In this document: positions 7,258 to 16,210 of the stretch, in pieces | How the letters are laid out: every line of letters starts with the position of its first letter | How positions within the stretch are numbered: the first letter of the stretch is position 1 | Assembly: GCA_022845955.1 (NCBI GenBank) | Contig: AP025576.1 | Location: 124,001 to 188,000 of the forward strand | Length of the DNA: 64,000 nt | Direction: 5' to 3' | Source: Lachnospiraceae bacterium | Lineage (GTDB): Bacteria > Bacillota > Clostridia > Lachnospirales > Lachnospiraceae | Program-made: the position numbers and the translations under genes | Notes under the pieces: generated by a model | Seen by the model: the letters and a program-made list of their open reading frames with translations, nothing else | Told to the model about the DNA's origin: nothing | Databases searched by the model: none

Positions 7258-9726
7258 ATGAAAAAAATACATTTGATTTGCAACGCCCATCTGGATCCGG
7301 TATGGCTGTGGAGATGGGAGGAGGGCTGTACGGAGGCATTATCGACCTTTCGTACGGCGGAACGATTCACCGATGAATTCCCTGGATTTACTTTTAATCA
7401 CAATGAAGCTGTTTTATATCAGTGGGTGAAGGAAAACGAGCCGGATCTCTATGCGCGGATAAAAGAAAAGGAAAAGGAAGGAAGCTGGAAAATAATGGGC
7501 GGGTGGTATCTCCAGCCCGATTGCAACATGCCGTCCGGTGAATCGATCATACGGAATATTGCAGAAGGCAGGCGTTTTTTTATGGAGGAATTCGGGAAAC
7601 GTCCCACAACAGCAATAAACTTTGATTCCTTTGGACATTCCCGGGGACTGGTGCAGATTCTGAACCAGGCGGGATATGATTCTTATGTGGTCTGCCGGCC
7701 GGCAAAGGATAACTTTCCTTTTAAGAGCCAGAATTTCCGCTGGAAAGGCTTCAACGGTTCGGAAGTAATCGTACACAGATCGGATGAAAATTACAATTCC
7801 GTTCATGGGCATGCAGCGGAAGAACTGGAGAAATTCCTGAATGATACGAGGGAAGAGGAAGTGTCGCTGTTTCTCTGGGGAGTGGGAGATCACGGCGGCG
7901 GGGCATCCGCACAGGATCTGAAAGACCTGGAGAAGCTGATTCAGGAAAGAAAAGAAGAATATAGCATCCTTCATTCCGACACGGAAAGCTTTTTCCGCGA
8001 AATCAGGGAATCGGTTGAGGAACTCCCTCTGGTGGAGAGAGGGCTGAATCCGGTGGCGGAGGGCTGCTATACCTCCCAGATACGGGTGAAGCAGAAGCAC
8101 AGACTTCTGGAGAATGAAATTTACAGCGGAGAAAAAATGTTTTCTGCGGCCTCTCTTTTGTATGGGAAACCGTATCCGGACACGGCGGTCCATGAGGCGG
8201 TTAAGGATCTGCTTTTTGCCGAGTTCCATGATGCCCTGCCGGGTTCCGGTACGCAGCTCGTGGAGGAAGATACCCTGCGGCTGCTGGATCACGGTCTGGA
8301 GATTATGTCCAGGGAAAAAATGAAGGCGGCGATCGCACTGACAGCCGGAGAGGAAGCAATTGCGGACGGCACCTCCTGTGTCTTTCTTTATAATCCCCAT
8401 CCATATGAAATCACCGGGCAGTTCGCTTTTGAGGCAGGGCTTCCGAAGCAGAACTGGGAGGATGTCTTTTATTATCCGGAATGCTCCTGCAACGGGGAGC
8501 CTGTTGCTACCCAGGGGGAGATGGAAAGCAGCCATTTTTGTATAGACTGGCGCAAGAAAGTAGTAATTGAGGCAACATTAAAACCTGCCTGCATGAACCG
8601 GATCGATATCCGTTTCCGTACCATTCCCAAACGGCCGGTATTCCAGCCGATTACAGGAAAAAAAGAATATGTATTTGACAATGGGTCCATGCGTGCAGTT
8701 ATCAATACGGCTACCGGGCTGATGGATTCTTATCAGGTAAACGGAGAGGAATATATAAAGCCGGGAAGCTTTCAGCTGACAGCTTATGATGATACCTATA
8801 ATTCATGGGGCCTGCGCACGCCGGAAAGCTGCGGCGAAAGAAATCTGACATTGCTTACACCTCATGAAGGGAGCGCTTTTTCCGGCCTGGCGGATAAGGT
8901 GGTACCTTCGGTAAAAGTAATTGAGGACGGTCCTGTCCGCACCGTGGTGGAGTCGTTATTTGGCTGGCATGAGTCAAAAGCATATCAGCGCTACATTTTA
9001 CCGAAGAAAGGTACCGCGTTTGAAATAGAAACAGGGGTATATTGGAATGAAAAGGATACCTTCCTGAAATTACATATCCAATCAGCATATGAGTCCGGCG
9101 ATTATCTGGGACAGGTGATGTTCGCCAGGGAAAAGCTGCGGCAGGAAAACCAGGAAGTGACAGCACAGAAATGGAATGCATTTGTAAATGAGGATAAGGC
9201 ATTAGCAGTCATTAATTGCGGAACCCACGGCAGCAGCATACATGCCGGTAATATTGGCCTTACACTTCTCAGAAGCGCAGGCTACAGCGCGGCGGACGGA
9301 AATTTTGAACGCACGCTGCGGGAGGAAAGGCATACGGTGAGGATGGAGCAGGGGGAACGGATTTTCCGGTTTTGCATAGAGGCGGGAAAACCCCGGGAGC
9401 TTATGGAAAGCCTTGACAGAAAAGCCCAGATTTTTAACGAAGCACCCTATGCCTTTGCCTTTAATCCGTCAGGAAATGGAGACAAGAGGGGGGAGCTTAT
9501 TACGATTGATAATCCGGCGGTTATTTTGTCCGCGTTTAAAAAGGCATCGGCAAAGGACGGCTATATTATCCGTGTATACGAAGCGGCAGGAAAAAAGAGC
9601 TATGCAGAACTGAAACTGCCTGCATGGGAAACCGCATATACCCTGGAATGCAATCCTTTTGAAATTAAGACATTATTCCTGGACGGAAAAACAGGCAGGG
9701 TTTCGGAAGCGGATTTGCTGGATTAA
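7258..9726 (+). CDS. Glycoside hydrolase family 38 alpha-mannosidase
   Basis: An 822-residue GH38 enzyme. The zinc-binding NAHLDPVWLWRW motif lies at residues 9-20 (His11, Asp13), and the nucleophile region NFDSFGHS gives Asp123. The helical middle domain includes AEFHDALPGSGTQLVEED, and the C-terminal half is the beta-sandwich mannosidase domain. The protein lacks a signal peptide and should hydrolyse alpha-linked mannose, probably side-chain 1,2/1,3 residues, in the cytoplasm. A strong AAAAGGAGA site sits before the ATG, 21 bases after the GH76 stop, so the two are probably co-translated from one message. Confidence 0.95.
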   Translation: MKKIHLICNAHLDPVWLWRWEEGCTEALSTFRTAERFTDEFPGFTFNHNEAVLYQWVKENEPDLYARIKEKEKEGSWKIMGGWYLQPDCNMPSGESIIRNIAEGRRFFMEEFGKRPTTAINFDSFGHSRGLVQILNQAGYDSYVVCRPAKDNFPFKSQNFRWKGFNGSEVIVHRSDENYNSVHGHAAEELEKFLNDTREEEVSLFLWGVGDHGGGASAQDLKDLEKLIQERKEEYSILHSDTESFFREIRESVEELPLVERGLNPVAEGCYTSQIRVKQKHRLLENEIYSGEKMFSAASLLYGKPYPDTAVHEAVKDLLFAEFHDALPGSGTQLVEEDTLRLLDHGLEIMSREKMKAAIALTAGEEAIADGTSCVFLYNPHPYEITGQFAFEAGLPKQNWEDVFYYPECSCNGEPVATQGEMESSHFCIDWRKKVVIEATLKPACMNRIDIRFRTIPKRPVFQPITGKKEYVFDNGSMRAVINTATGLMDSYQVNGEEYIKPGSFQLTAYDDTYNSWGLRTPESCGERNLTLLTPHEGSAFSGLADKVVPSVKVIEDGPVRTVVESLFGWHESKAYQRYILPKKGTAFEIETGVYWNEKDTFLKLHIQSAYESGDYLGQVMFAREKLRQENQEVTAQKWNAFVNEDKALAVINCGTHGSSIHAGNIGLTLLRSAGYSAADGNFERTLREERHTVRMEQGERIFRFCIEAGKPRELMESLDRKAQIFNEAPYAFAFNPSGNGDKRGELITIDNPAVILSAFKKASAKDGYIIRVYEAAGKKSYAELKLPAWETAYTLECNPFEIKTLFLDGKTGRVSEADLLD

Positions 9727-9766
9727 TCGATAAGCAAGTCATGTATTATAAAGGTGAGGAACGGAT

Positions 9767-10966
9767 ATGAGAAAGATTATTAATTCTGTTCTGCATGGGC
9801 TGGCTGCTGTTTTCTGTCTGCTCTTGGCGGCGGCAGCCGTCTGCGGCTGTGCGGGTATGAACGGCGCGGCTGGAAAGTCAGAAAAAAGACAGAAGGAGGA
9901 AATGGCGGAAAAGATGGAAAGACGATTACCGGAAGAAGTGAGAAGGGAACAGATTGGAAGGGATACGGCTGTTGCAGCGATGGATCAGTTCCTTGCCAAG
10001 TTTTATGTCGTGTCTGAAGATGGTGCCGGCGCTATCGTGGGAGAACAATTCTGGCCGCGGGCGGAAATCATGGAAATCGCTGTGGATGCCTGGGAAAAAA
10101 CTTCCTGTCCGCAATACAGGGATTTGATAGAGCAGATGTATCTGGGATTCGTTAAGGATCACGGGGAAGACTGGTCTGATAATGAATATAACGATGATAT
10201 TATCTGGATGACGATAGCATGTGCAAGGGCGTACCAGGCGGATGAAAAGGATGTTTATAAAGAACAGGCAGTGAAACATTTTAATCTGGTATATGAGAGA
10301 GCATGGAGTGAAGATTTAGGAGGAGGCCTGTTCTGGAGGACGGATAATAAAACAAAAAATTCGTGTATCAACGGTCCCGCCGCAATAGCCGCATGTCTCT
10401 TGTACCAGATTACGGGGGAGCCGGATTATCTGGAAAAAGCGGTCAGCATATACGAGTGGCAGTGTGAAAACCTGGTGGGGGAAGACGGAGCCGTTTATGA
10501 CGCCTATGATTTGGAAAACGGAATCAATCAATGGTGCTCTACCTATAACCAGGGAACCTTTATCGGCGCCGGCCTTTATTTGTATCAGATAACGGGGGAA
10601 GAAAAATATCTGGATAATTCGGTAAAAGCGGCGGATTATACCAGGGATGTCATGTATGAAGCCGGCGTTATGAATACGGAGGATGAGGGAAATGATCTGC
10701 CGGGCTTTAAGGGAATACTGGCGAGATGGCTTGGCAAGCTGGTCTATGAAGGCGGCCAGACCCAATATCTTGAATGGATGGAGAAAAACGCGCAGACGGC
10801 ATGGAGGAACAGAAACAGCAGCGGTATTATGTGGACCAGGTGGGCGGATCAAACGCAGGATACCTTCTATACCGCATGGGGCTGCTCCGCCGCGGTTTCA
10901 CAGCTGTGGAACTGCCTGCCGCCGGCAGATTATGAAGGGTCTGCGTCAAATCAGGCAAATCCTTAA
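9767..10966 (+). CDS. Surface lipoprotein glycoside hydrolase family 76 (endo-alpha-1,6-mannanase type)
   Basis: A 399-residue GH76 protein with an N-terminal hydrophobic signal ending in VCGC (Cys28), read as a lipobox. The catalytic pair is NDDIIWM (Asp143-Asp144), and GGGLFWRTDNKTKNSCINGP and the QWCSTYNQGTFIGAG segment fit the family. It should be anchored outside the membrane and make the first cuts in alpha-1,6-mannan, feeding the ABC importer encoded upstream. The lipobox has Cys at -2, which is unusual but compatible. The start has AAGGTGAGG upstream. It closes the first enzyme block, just before the regulator gene. Confidence 0.92.
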   Translation: MRKIINSVLHGLAAVFCLLLAAAAVCGCAGMNGAAGKSEKRQKEEMAEKMERRLPEEVRREQIGRDTAVAAMDQFLAKFYVVSEDGAGAIVGEQFWPRAEIMEIAVDAWEKTSCPQYRDLIEQMYLGFVKDHGEDWSDNEYNDDIIWMTIACARAYQADEKDVYKEQAVKHFNLVYERAWSEDLGGGLFWRTDNKTKNSCINGPAAIAACLLYQITGEPDYLEKAVSIYEWQCENLVGEDGAVYDAYDLENGINQWCSTYNQGTFIGAGLYLYQITGEEKYLDNSVKAADYTRDVMYEAGVMNTEDEGNDLPGFKGILARWLGKLVYEGGQTQYLEWMEKNAQTAWRNRNSSGIMWTRWADQTQDTFYTAWGCSAAVSQLWNCLPPADYEGSASNQANP

Positions 10967-11016
10967 AAAGATTCCCGAAAGCAATTGAAAATGATATGAT
11001 CAAATGTTAATATGAA

Positions 11017-11036
11017 TTAAATGATATATCATTTAA
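11017..11036. promoter_or_regulatory. Perfect 20-bp palindrome, likely GntR operator
   Basis: TTAAATGATATATCATTTAA is a perfect inverted repeat centred 28 bases before the start of the GntR-type regulator. A half-copy, AAATGATATGATCAAAT, lies at 10989-11005. The same TAAATGATATAT half appears ahead of the transporter operon at 2638-2649. This pattern fits autoregulation and coordinate control of the mannan locus; binding is inferred. Confidence 0.7.
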
Positions 11037-11054
11037 TGAGCAGGAGGGAATCCC

Positions 11055-12170
11055 ATGAAACAATTACCGCTTTATGAACAGATATACAAGGATATTTCAG
11101 AGAGCATTGCTAACGGAACCTGTAAAAAAGGAGACAGGCTGCCGTCGGAGAAAGAATTGTCCGAAAAGTACTGTGTCAGCAGGATAACAAGCAAAAAAGC
11201 ACTGGATATGCTGGCTGAGGAAGGCAAAATCATCCGGATGGCAGGAAAAGGTTCTTTTGTATCGGGAGCGGTGCTGGCGAAGGAAATACAGGAGGCAGAG
11301 GATAAAGGGAAAACACCCGGGCGTCTGATTGGAGTAATTCTGGATGGCTTCGGGCCGAGTTTCGGCTGCCGCTTGCTGGGAAGTCTGGAAATGGAATGCA
11401 AAAACCAGGGTTTCAGTATGGTTCTGCGCTGCTCTTATGGAAGTATCGAAGAAGAAACCAGGGCGATTGATGATTTGCTTCAAATCGGTGTGGAAGGCAT
11501 TATCATCATGTGTGTCCATGATGAAAATTATAATTCAAAAGTATTGCAGCTTGTGGTGGAACGGTTCCCTATAGTAACCATTGACAGGCAGCTGAAAGGA
11601 ATACCTCTTTCCTTTGTAGGCACGGATAACGAAGCGGCGGCGAGAGAACTGGCCAACTATCTTCTGAATGAAGGCTATAAAAATATATGCTTTGCAATGC
11701 CGGCTTCCAGAGAGACCCCCACTCTTGTGGACCGCCAGAATGGCCTGACCATGGCTTTCCGCGAACAGGGAATGATTGCGGACGAATCGTTATGGATAAC
11801 GGATTTAAAGGCTACCCTGCCAAGTACCCGTTCTGAGGAAAACCTGGAACGGGATATGCGCCGGATTACAAAGTATGTGGAAAGCCATCCGGAGGTTGAG
11901 GCCTTTTTTGCCGTGGAATACAGCATTGCGCGGATTATATACCGTTGTCTGTATCAAATGAAAATGCACAAAAAATGTCCGGTCGTCTGTTTTGACAGCA
12001 GTGACAACATTATTCAGGAAAGCATGTTCACCCATGTGCGCCAGGACGAGGATACGATTGGACACACCAGTGTCCGGCTGCTGGCGGATGCCCTGAACGG
12101 TGCAAAGGAACCTAAAACGGTTCTTGTACCCTATCAAATCATTGAGGCTACGGAAAACGGGTACGATTGA
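11055..12170 (+). CDS. GntR-family regulator with LacI-type sugar-binding domain (AraR-like)
   Basis: A 371-residue transcription factor. Residues 1-70 form a GntR winged helix (PLYEQIYKDISESI, GDRLPSEKELSEKYCVSRI). Residues about 90-370 are a periplasmic-binding-protein-like effector domain of the LacI class (GRLIGVILDGFGPSFG, EGIIIMCVHDENYNS, VCFDSSDNIIQ). This architecture is that of AraR of Bacillus. Its place between the mannan-degrading genes suggests it responds to a mannose-containing sugar and controls this locus. The perfect palindrome just upstream supports autoregulation. The ATG is preceded by GCAGGAGGGAATCCC. Confidence 0.92.
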   Translation: MKQLPLYEQIYKDISESIANGTCKKGDRLPSEKELSEKYCVSRITSKKALDMLAEEGKIIRMAGKGSFVSGAVLAKEIQEAEDKGKTPGRLIGVILDGFGPSFGCRLLGSLEMECKNQGFSMVLRCSYGSIEEETRAIDDLLQIGVEGIIIMCVHDENYNSKVLQLVVERFPIVTIDRQLKGIPLSFVGTDNEAAARELANYLLNEGYKNICFAMPASRETPTLVDRQNGLTMAFREQGMIADESLWITDLKATLPSTRSEENLERDMRRITKYVESHPEVEAFFAVEYSIARIIYRCLYQMKMHKKCPVVCFDSSDNIIQESMFTHVRQDEDTIGHTSVRLLADALNGAKEPKTVLVPYQIIEATENGYD

Positions 12171-12260
12171 AATAAATAAACAATTACGTTAGGCGCGGCA
12201 GGGGACGATGGCAGGGAAGGCCTGTACACCGTCTTAAGAAATGCGCGGATAAGGAGTGCT

Positions 12261-13550
12261 ATGAAAATCCCTTCAATACTTGTAAATAAGGCAAAAGAGC
12301 TGGAAGAGTATTATAACGTCCATTATAAACCGCTGGCTCCTTTGGCGGCCCGGTGTTTTCTGAATACCATAGAAACCACGGTCAAACAACTGGAGGACGG
12401 AAGCTATTTTGTAATCACAGGGGATATTCCCGCTATGTGGCTGCGGGATTCGGCGGCCCAGGTGAAACCATATGTAAAGTATGCGGCAAAGGACAGGGAG
12501 CTTGGGGAAATCCTTGAGGGAGTCATTGCAAAACAGGCGGAATTTGTCTGCCTGGATCCTTATGCGAATGCATTTAATGAGAGAGCCGACGGTTCCGGGC
12601 ATAAGGATGAAACGGAAAATAATGACCAGGTGTGGGAACGGAAATATGAGGTGGATTCCCTTTGCGCGCCGCTGTATCTCGGATATGCGTATTGGAAAGC
12701 GACGGCGGTAACCAGCATTTTCACACCGGTTTATAAGAAAATGATAGGTTGTATTCTGGAAACCTTTATCACAGAACAGGATCACAGCCGTTCAAAATAC
12801 TATTTTACCAGACATGATTGTGTGAAAACAGATACGCTACCCGCCGGCGGAAAGGGCAGGCCTGTCAATATTACGGGTATGACCTGGTCCGGTTTCCGTC
12901 CGTCGGATGACTGCTGTAAATTCGGATACCTGATTCCGTCCAATATGATGGCGGCAGCCGCATTGGGGTATGCGGAGGAAATCTGCAGGGACGTTTATGA
13001 GGATGGGGAACTGGCAGACCGCTGTAAGGCGCTGGCGGAAGAAATCAGAGACGGCATCATGGATTATGGCGTGGTGGATCATCATAAATACGGCCGGATA
13101 TATGCCTATGAAACGGATGGCTTCGGCAATTATAACCTGATGGATGACGCCAATTCACCCAGCCTTCTTGCCATGCCTTATCTGGGTTACTGCAGCAGGG
13201 AAGACAGTCTGTATCAGAATACAAGACGCTTTCTTCTTTCGGAGGATAACCCCTATTATTATGCCGGAAGCAGGGCGGCGGGAATGGGAAGCCCCCATAC
13301 GCCGGAGGGATACGTCTGGCATATCGGCATTATCATGCAGGCGTTGACATCAACAGATAAAACGGAGATCAGGAACTGTCTGGAAATGCTGGCCCATACC
13401 CATGCCGGTACCAATTACATGCACGAATCGTTTCATCCGGATGAACCGGAAGACTTTACAAGGCCGTGGTTTGCCTGGGCCAACAGCCTTTTCGGGGAGC
13501 TTCTCGTGACGTTGATGGAACAGGGGTTTTGGGAAGGAGAAGTTAAATAA
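12261..13550 (+). CDS. Glycoside hydrolase family 125 (exo-alpha-1,6-mannosidase)
   Basis: A 429-residue protein matching GH125. The family's substrate-binding motif GDIPAMWLRDSAAQ lies at residues 54-67, followed by the typical DETENNDQVWERKYEVDSL region and HTPEGYVWHIGII near residue 350. Members are metal-independent exo-alpha-1,6-mannosidases. Without a signal peptide this enzyme should remove mannose units in the cytoplasm, completing the pathway started by the GH76 and GH38 enzymes. A GGAG ribosome binding site sits six bases before the ATG. The gene ends the locus and is followed by a strong terminator. Confidence 0.94.
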   Translation: MKIPSILVNKAKELEEYYNVHYKPLAPLAARCFLNTIETTVKQLEDGSYFVITGDIPAMWLRDSAAQVKPYVKYAAKDRELGEILEGVIAKQAEFVCLDPYANAFNERADGSGHKDETENNDQVWERKYEVDSLCAPLYLGYAYWKATAVTSIFTPVYKKMIGCILETFITEQDHSRSKYYFTRHDCVKTDTLPAGGKGRPVNITGMTWSGFRPSDDCCKFGYLIPSNMMAAAALGYAEEICRDVYEDGELADRCKALAEEIRDGIMDYGVVDHHKYGRIYAYETDGFGNYNLMDDANSPSLLAMPYLGYCSREDSLYQNTRRFLLSEDNPYYYAGSRAAGMGSPHTPEGYVWHIGIIMQALTSTDKTEIRNCLEMLAHTHAGTNYMHESFHPDEPEDFTRPWFAWANSLFGELLVTLMEQGFWEGEVK

Positions 13551-13574
13551 GCAAGCCTGGAGACCGTTTGTTTG

Positions 13575-13615
13575 ACACCTGGAAAACCAGTGTTTTCCAG
13601 GTGTTTCCTGTTTTT
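13575..13615 (+). terminator. Intrinsic terminator of the mannan locus
   Basis: ACACCTGGAAAAC (13575-13587) and GTTTTCCAGGTGT (13592-13604) form a perfect 13-bp stem with a 4-base loop, followed by TTCCTGTTTTT. It lies 25 bases after the GH125 stop. Confidence 0.9.
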
Positions 13616-13680
13616 GTACACAGTTTTTCCGGAGCAGTTTGTGTAAAAGCAACAAAAATATTTTATTTGGCAAAACGGTC

Positions 13681-13709
13681 TGGACAAATTAAAACACATG
13701 ATTTATACT
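13681..13709 (+). promoter_or_regulatory. Promoter of the Tad pilus operon
   Basis: TGGACA (13681-13686), a 17-base spacer and TATACT (13704-13709) form a good sigma-A-type promoter. The next 219 bases before tadZ are non-coding and make a long leader in which I see no clear riboswitch or second terminator. Confidence 0.65.
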
Positions 13710-13928
13710 TCATTTTACCAATCACAAACAGCTGCATTCTGACAGCAGTATTGTTATTGCATTCTCACAATTCCTTTTAGCTGAGGCCTCAGCATTTCTT
13801 GATTTTTCGCATTCCGCCCATGCGGCAGAAGCGCATTTCACTTATGAATTCCCATTATTAATTGATCAGGCAGTTGCCGGAGTATCCCTTGCGCATTACG
13901 GATTTTGGTTTTCTGCCGGGAGGTGTAG

Positions 13929-14954
13929 TTGAAAAAAAATATATTGGCAGTTTGCGATACCGAGCAGGGATTTACCTGCCATCTCACGGATTATCTGGGG
14001 CAGCTGTCGGGCAGAGACGGTTTTCCCTTTGAGGTGCAGGTATTTACAAATCCACGGGCATTAGAAGAATTTTGCGGTAAGAACCGGGTTGCCTTCCTTC
14101 TGCTGACACAGGAGGTGTATCAGGAGGCGCTGGACTGGGAGGAGGATTCCTGGAAAACGGCCCGCCTCCTGCTTCTGGAGGAAGAGGGAGAAGCGCCCCC
14201 GGGACTGGAACGGATAAATAAATACCAGTCTATGGATAACATTGTACGTAAAATCATGGAAATAGCTGCTGATGCGGGAATCCTTCCCCCCGCAGCATCC
14301 GGGGATAAAAGCGGAAACGTTCACTTTATCGGAATCTATACGCCGGTAAGCCGGTGTCTTCAAACCACATTTTCTTTCACTTTGGGCCAGCTTCTGGCCC
14401 GCAGACACAAAGTACTTTATTTGAATTTTGAAAGCTATTCCGGACTGGCCCGTATGCTGCAGCAGGAATTCAGTACGGATCTGTCGGATTTGATTTATTT
14501 TCTCCACAACGGGGACGACAGGTTTCCTTACCGGCTGGAGGGCATGGTACAGAGGGTAAACGGCCTAGCCTATATCCCCCCGGTGTTTTCCTGCATGGAT
14601 CTGCAGCGCATTGAAGCGGAGGAATGGCTGCGGCTTTTCGAGGAATTGGATATGTCCGGCCTCTATGAGTATGTCCTTCTTGATTTGACGGAAGCCGTCC
14701 AGGGACTGTTTGACATCCTGAGGCTTTGTACCAGAGTGTATACCATCACCAGGGAGGATGGGTTTGCAGCTGCCAAACAGGAACAATATGAAGAACTTCT
14801 CCGCTGTCTGGACTGCGAGGAGATTCTGGAAAAAACAAGAAAATTCCGGCTTCCGCTGTTCCGGCAGCTGCCGGCGGGCCTGGAAAACCTCACCCATGGG
14901 GAACTGGCGGCACTTGTACAGGAGATAATACGGGAGGATTGGAAGGATGCGTGA
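13929..14954 (+). CDS. tadZ: TadZ/CpaE-like pilus localisation protein
   Basis: A 341-residue protein with an N-terminal receiver-like domain (NILAVCDTEQGF to about residue 115) and a C-terminal MinD/ParA-like ATPase domain (about 125-340). The P-loop position reads GIYTPVSRCLQT, lacking the GK[ST] core, so nucleotide binding is probably lost or altered, as in some TadZ proteins. TadZ proteins direct Tad pilus assembly to its site in the cell. The start is TTG at 13929 with GGGAGGTG upstream. It opens the pilus operon and is followed 20 bases later by tadA. Confidence 0.85.
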   Translation: MKKNILAVCDTEQGFTCHLTDYLGQLSGRDGFPFEVQVFTNPRALEEFCGKNRVAFLLLTQEVYQEALDWEEDSWKTARLLLLEEEGEAPPGLERINKYQSMDNIVRKIMEIAADAGILPPAASGDKSGNVHFIGIYTPVSRCLQTTFSFTLGQLLARRHKVLYLNFESYSGLARMLQQEFSTDLSDLIYFLHNGDDRFPYRLEGMVQRVNGLAYIPPVFSCMDLQRIEAEEWLRLFEELDMSGLYEYVLLDLTEAVQGLFDILRLCTRVYTITREDGFAAAKQEQYEELLRCLDCEEILEKTRKFRLPLFRQLPAGLENLTHGELAALVQEIIREDWKDA

Positions 14955-14974
14955 AATCAAAAGGAGGGAAGCTT

Positions 14975-16210
14975 ATGGAACAGGGAAAATATCTGGAGAC
15001 CAAGCAGGATATCCGCAGAGAACTTCTGGAGCATATGGACTTTTCCCGGGAGATGTCGGATGAGGATATCCGGGATGCCATAGCGGACAGGCTGCGTGCC
15101 AGGGAATTCGGCGGAAAGCTGAATGTATACGAAAGAGCAAGGCTGGGAAAGGAACTTTTTTATGCCATACGCGGCCTGGATGTGCTGCAGGAGCTGATTG
15201 ACGACAGCCAGGTAACGGAAATTATGATAAACGGCCTGGAAGGGATTTTTGTGGAGCGGGCAGGAAGGCTGTTTCCATGGCCCTGTGGATTTGAATCCCG
15301 GGAAAAGCTCCAGGATGTAATCCAGCAAATCGTGGCGGGCTGTAACCGGGTGGTGAACGAAACTTCCCCTATCGTGGATGCCAGGCTGGAGAACGGTTCC
15401 CGGGTTAATGTGGTGCTGGGGCCTATCGCCCTGAACGGCCCTGTGGTCACTATCCGCCGGTTCCCGGACGAACCCATAGGAATGAAGGAACTGCTGGCAA
15501 TGGGATCCCTCAGTAAAGAGGCCTGCCATTTTCTGGAGAAGCTGGTTAAAGCCCGGTACAACATTTTTATCAGCGGAGGGACAGGAAGCGGGAAAACCAC
15601 GTTTCTCAATGCCCTTGCGGGTTTTATCCCGTCCGACGAAAGGCTGATTACCATTGAGGACAGCGCTGAACTGCAGATCCGGGGAATCCCCAATCTGGTG
15701 CGTATGGAGACCAGGAATGCCAATGTGGAAGGCTGTAAACCCATTGCCATCAGGGACCTGATCAAGACATCCTTACGTATGCGGCCGGACCGGATTATCG
15801 TGGGAGAGGTGAGGGGCCAGGAGGCGGTGGATCTGATTGGGAGCGCCTTAAACTGCGGGCATGACGGCTCCATGTCCACAGGGCATGCCAACAGTGCCAG
15901 GGATATGCTAATGCGTCTGGAAACCATGATGCTGATGGGAGTAGAGCTGCCGCTTCCCGCCATACGCAGACAAATCGCTTCCGGGGTGGACGTGATTGTC
16001 CATTTGGGAAGGCTGCGGGACAAGACCAGGAAGGTATTGGAAATCGCGGAGGTTACCGGTTTTGAAGACGGAGAAATAACTCTTTCCCCGTTATATACCT
16101 TTGAGGAGGAAGGGGGAGCCGCCGGAAATAAGGTAAAGGGAAGGCTGATAAGAAAGGAGGAACTGCGCCATGCAGATAAGCTTAAAATGGCAGGGATTTC
16201 CCTGGCATAG
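14975..16210 (+). CDS. tadA: Tad pilus assembly ATPase TadA/CpaF
   Basis: A 411-residue type II/IV secretion ATPase of the CpaF class. Walker A is GGTGSGKTTF near residues 200-208. The Asp box (ITIEDSAEL), Walker B region (RPDRIIVGEVRGQEA) and His box (STGHANSARDM) follow in the expected order. It is a cytoplasmic hexameric motor that powers assembly of the Flp pilus with TadB and TadC. ATG at 14975 has AAAGGAGGGAAGC upstream; an in-frame ATG at 14939 inside tadZ has no site. Its 3' end overlaps tadB by 41 bases. Confidence 0.95.
   Translation: MEQGKYLETKQDIRRELLEHMDFSREMSDEDIRDAIADRLRAREFGGKLNVYERARLGKELFYAIRGLDVLQELIDDSQVTEIMINGLEGIFVERAGRLFPWPCGFESREKLQDVIQQIVAGCNRVVNETSPIVDARLENGSRVNVVLGPIALNGPVVTIRRFPDEPIGMKELLAMGSLSKEACHFLEKLVKARYNIFISGGTGSGKTTFLNALAGFIPSDERLITIEDSAELQIRGIPNLVRMETRNANVEGCKPIAIRDLIKTSLRMRPDRIIVGEVRGQEAVDLIGSALNCGHDGSMSTGHANSARDMLMRLETMMLMGVELPLPAIRRQIASGVDVIVHLGRLRDKTRKVLEIAEVTGFEDGEITLSPLYTFEEEGGAAGNKVKGRLIRKEELRHADKLKMAGISLA

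Noticed and set aside
7414..8535. 373-codon minus-strand frame opposite the GH38 gene
   Set aside because: Fully inside a well-supported GH38 gene and without motif or ribosome binding site.
13710..13928. Search for a riboswitch in the tadZ leader (for example a cyclic-di-GMP type)
   Set aside because: No recognisable GEMM-like core or terminator/antiterminator pair could be seen by eye.
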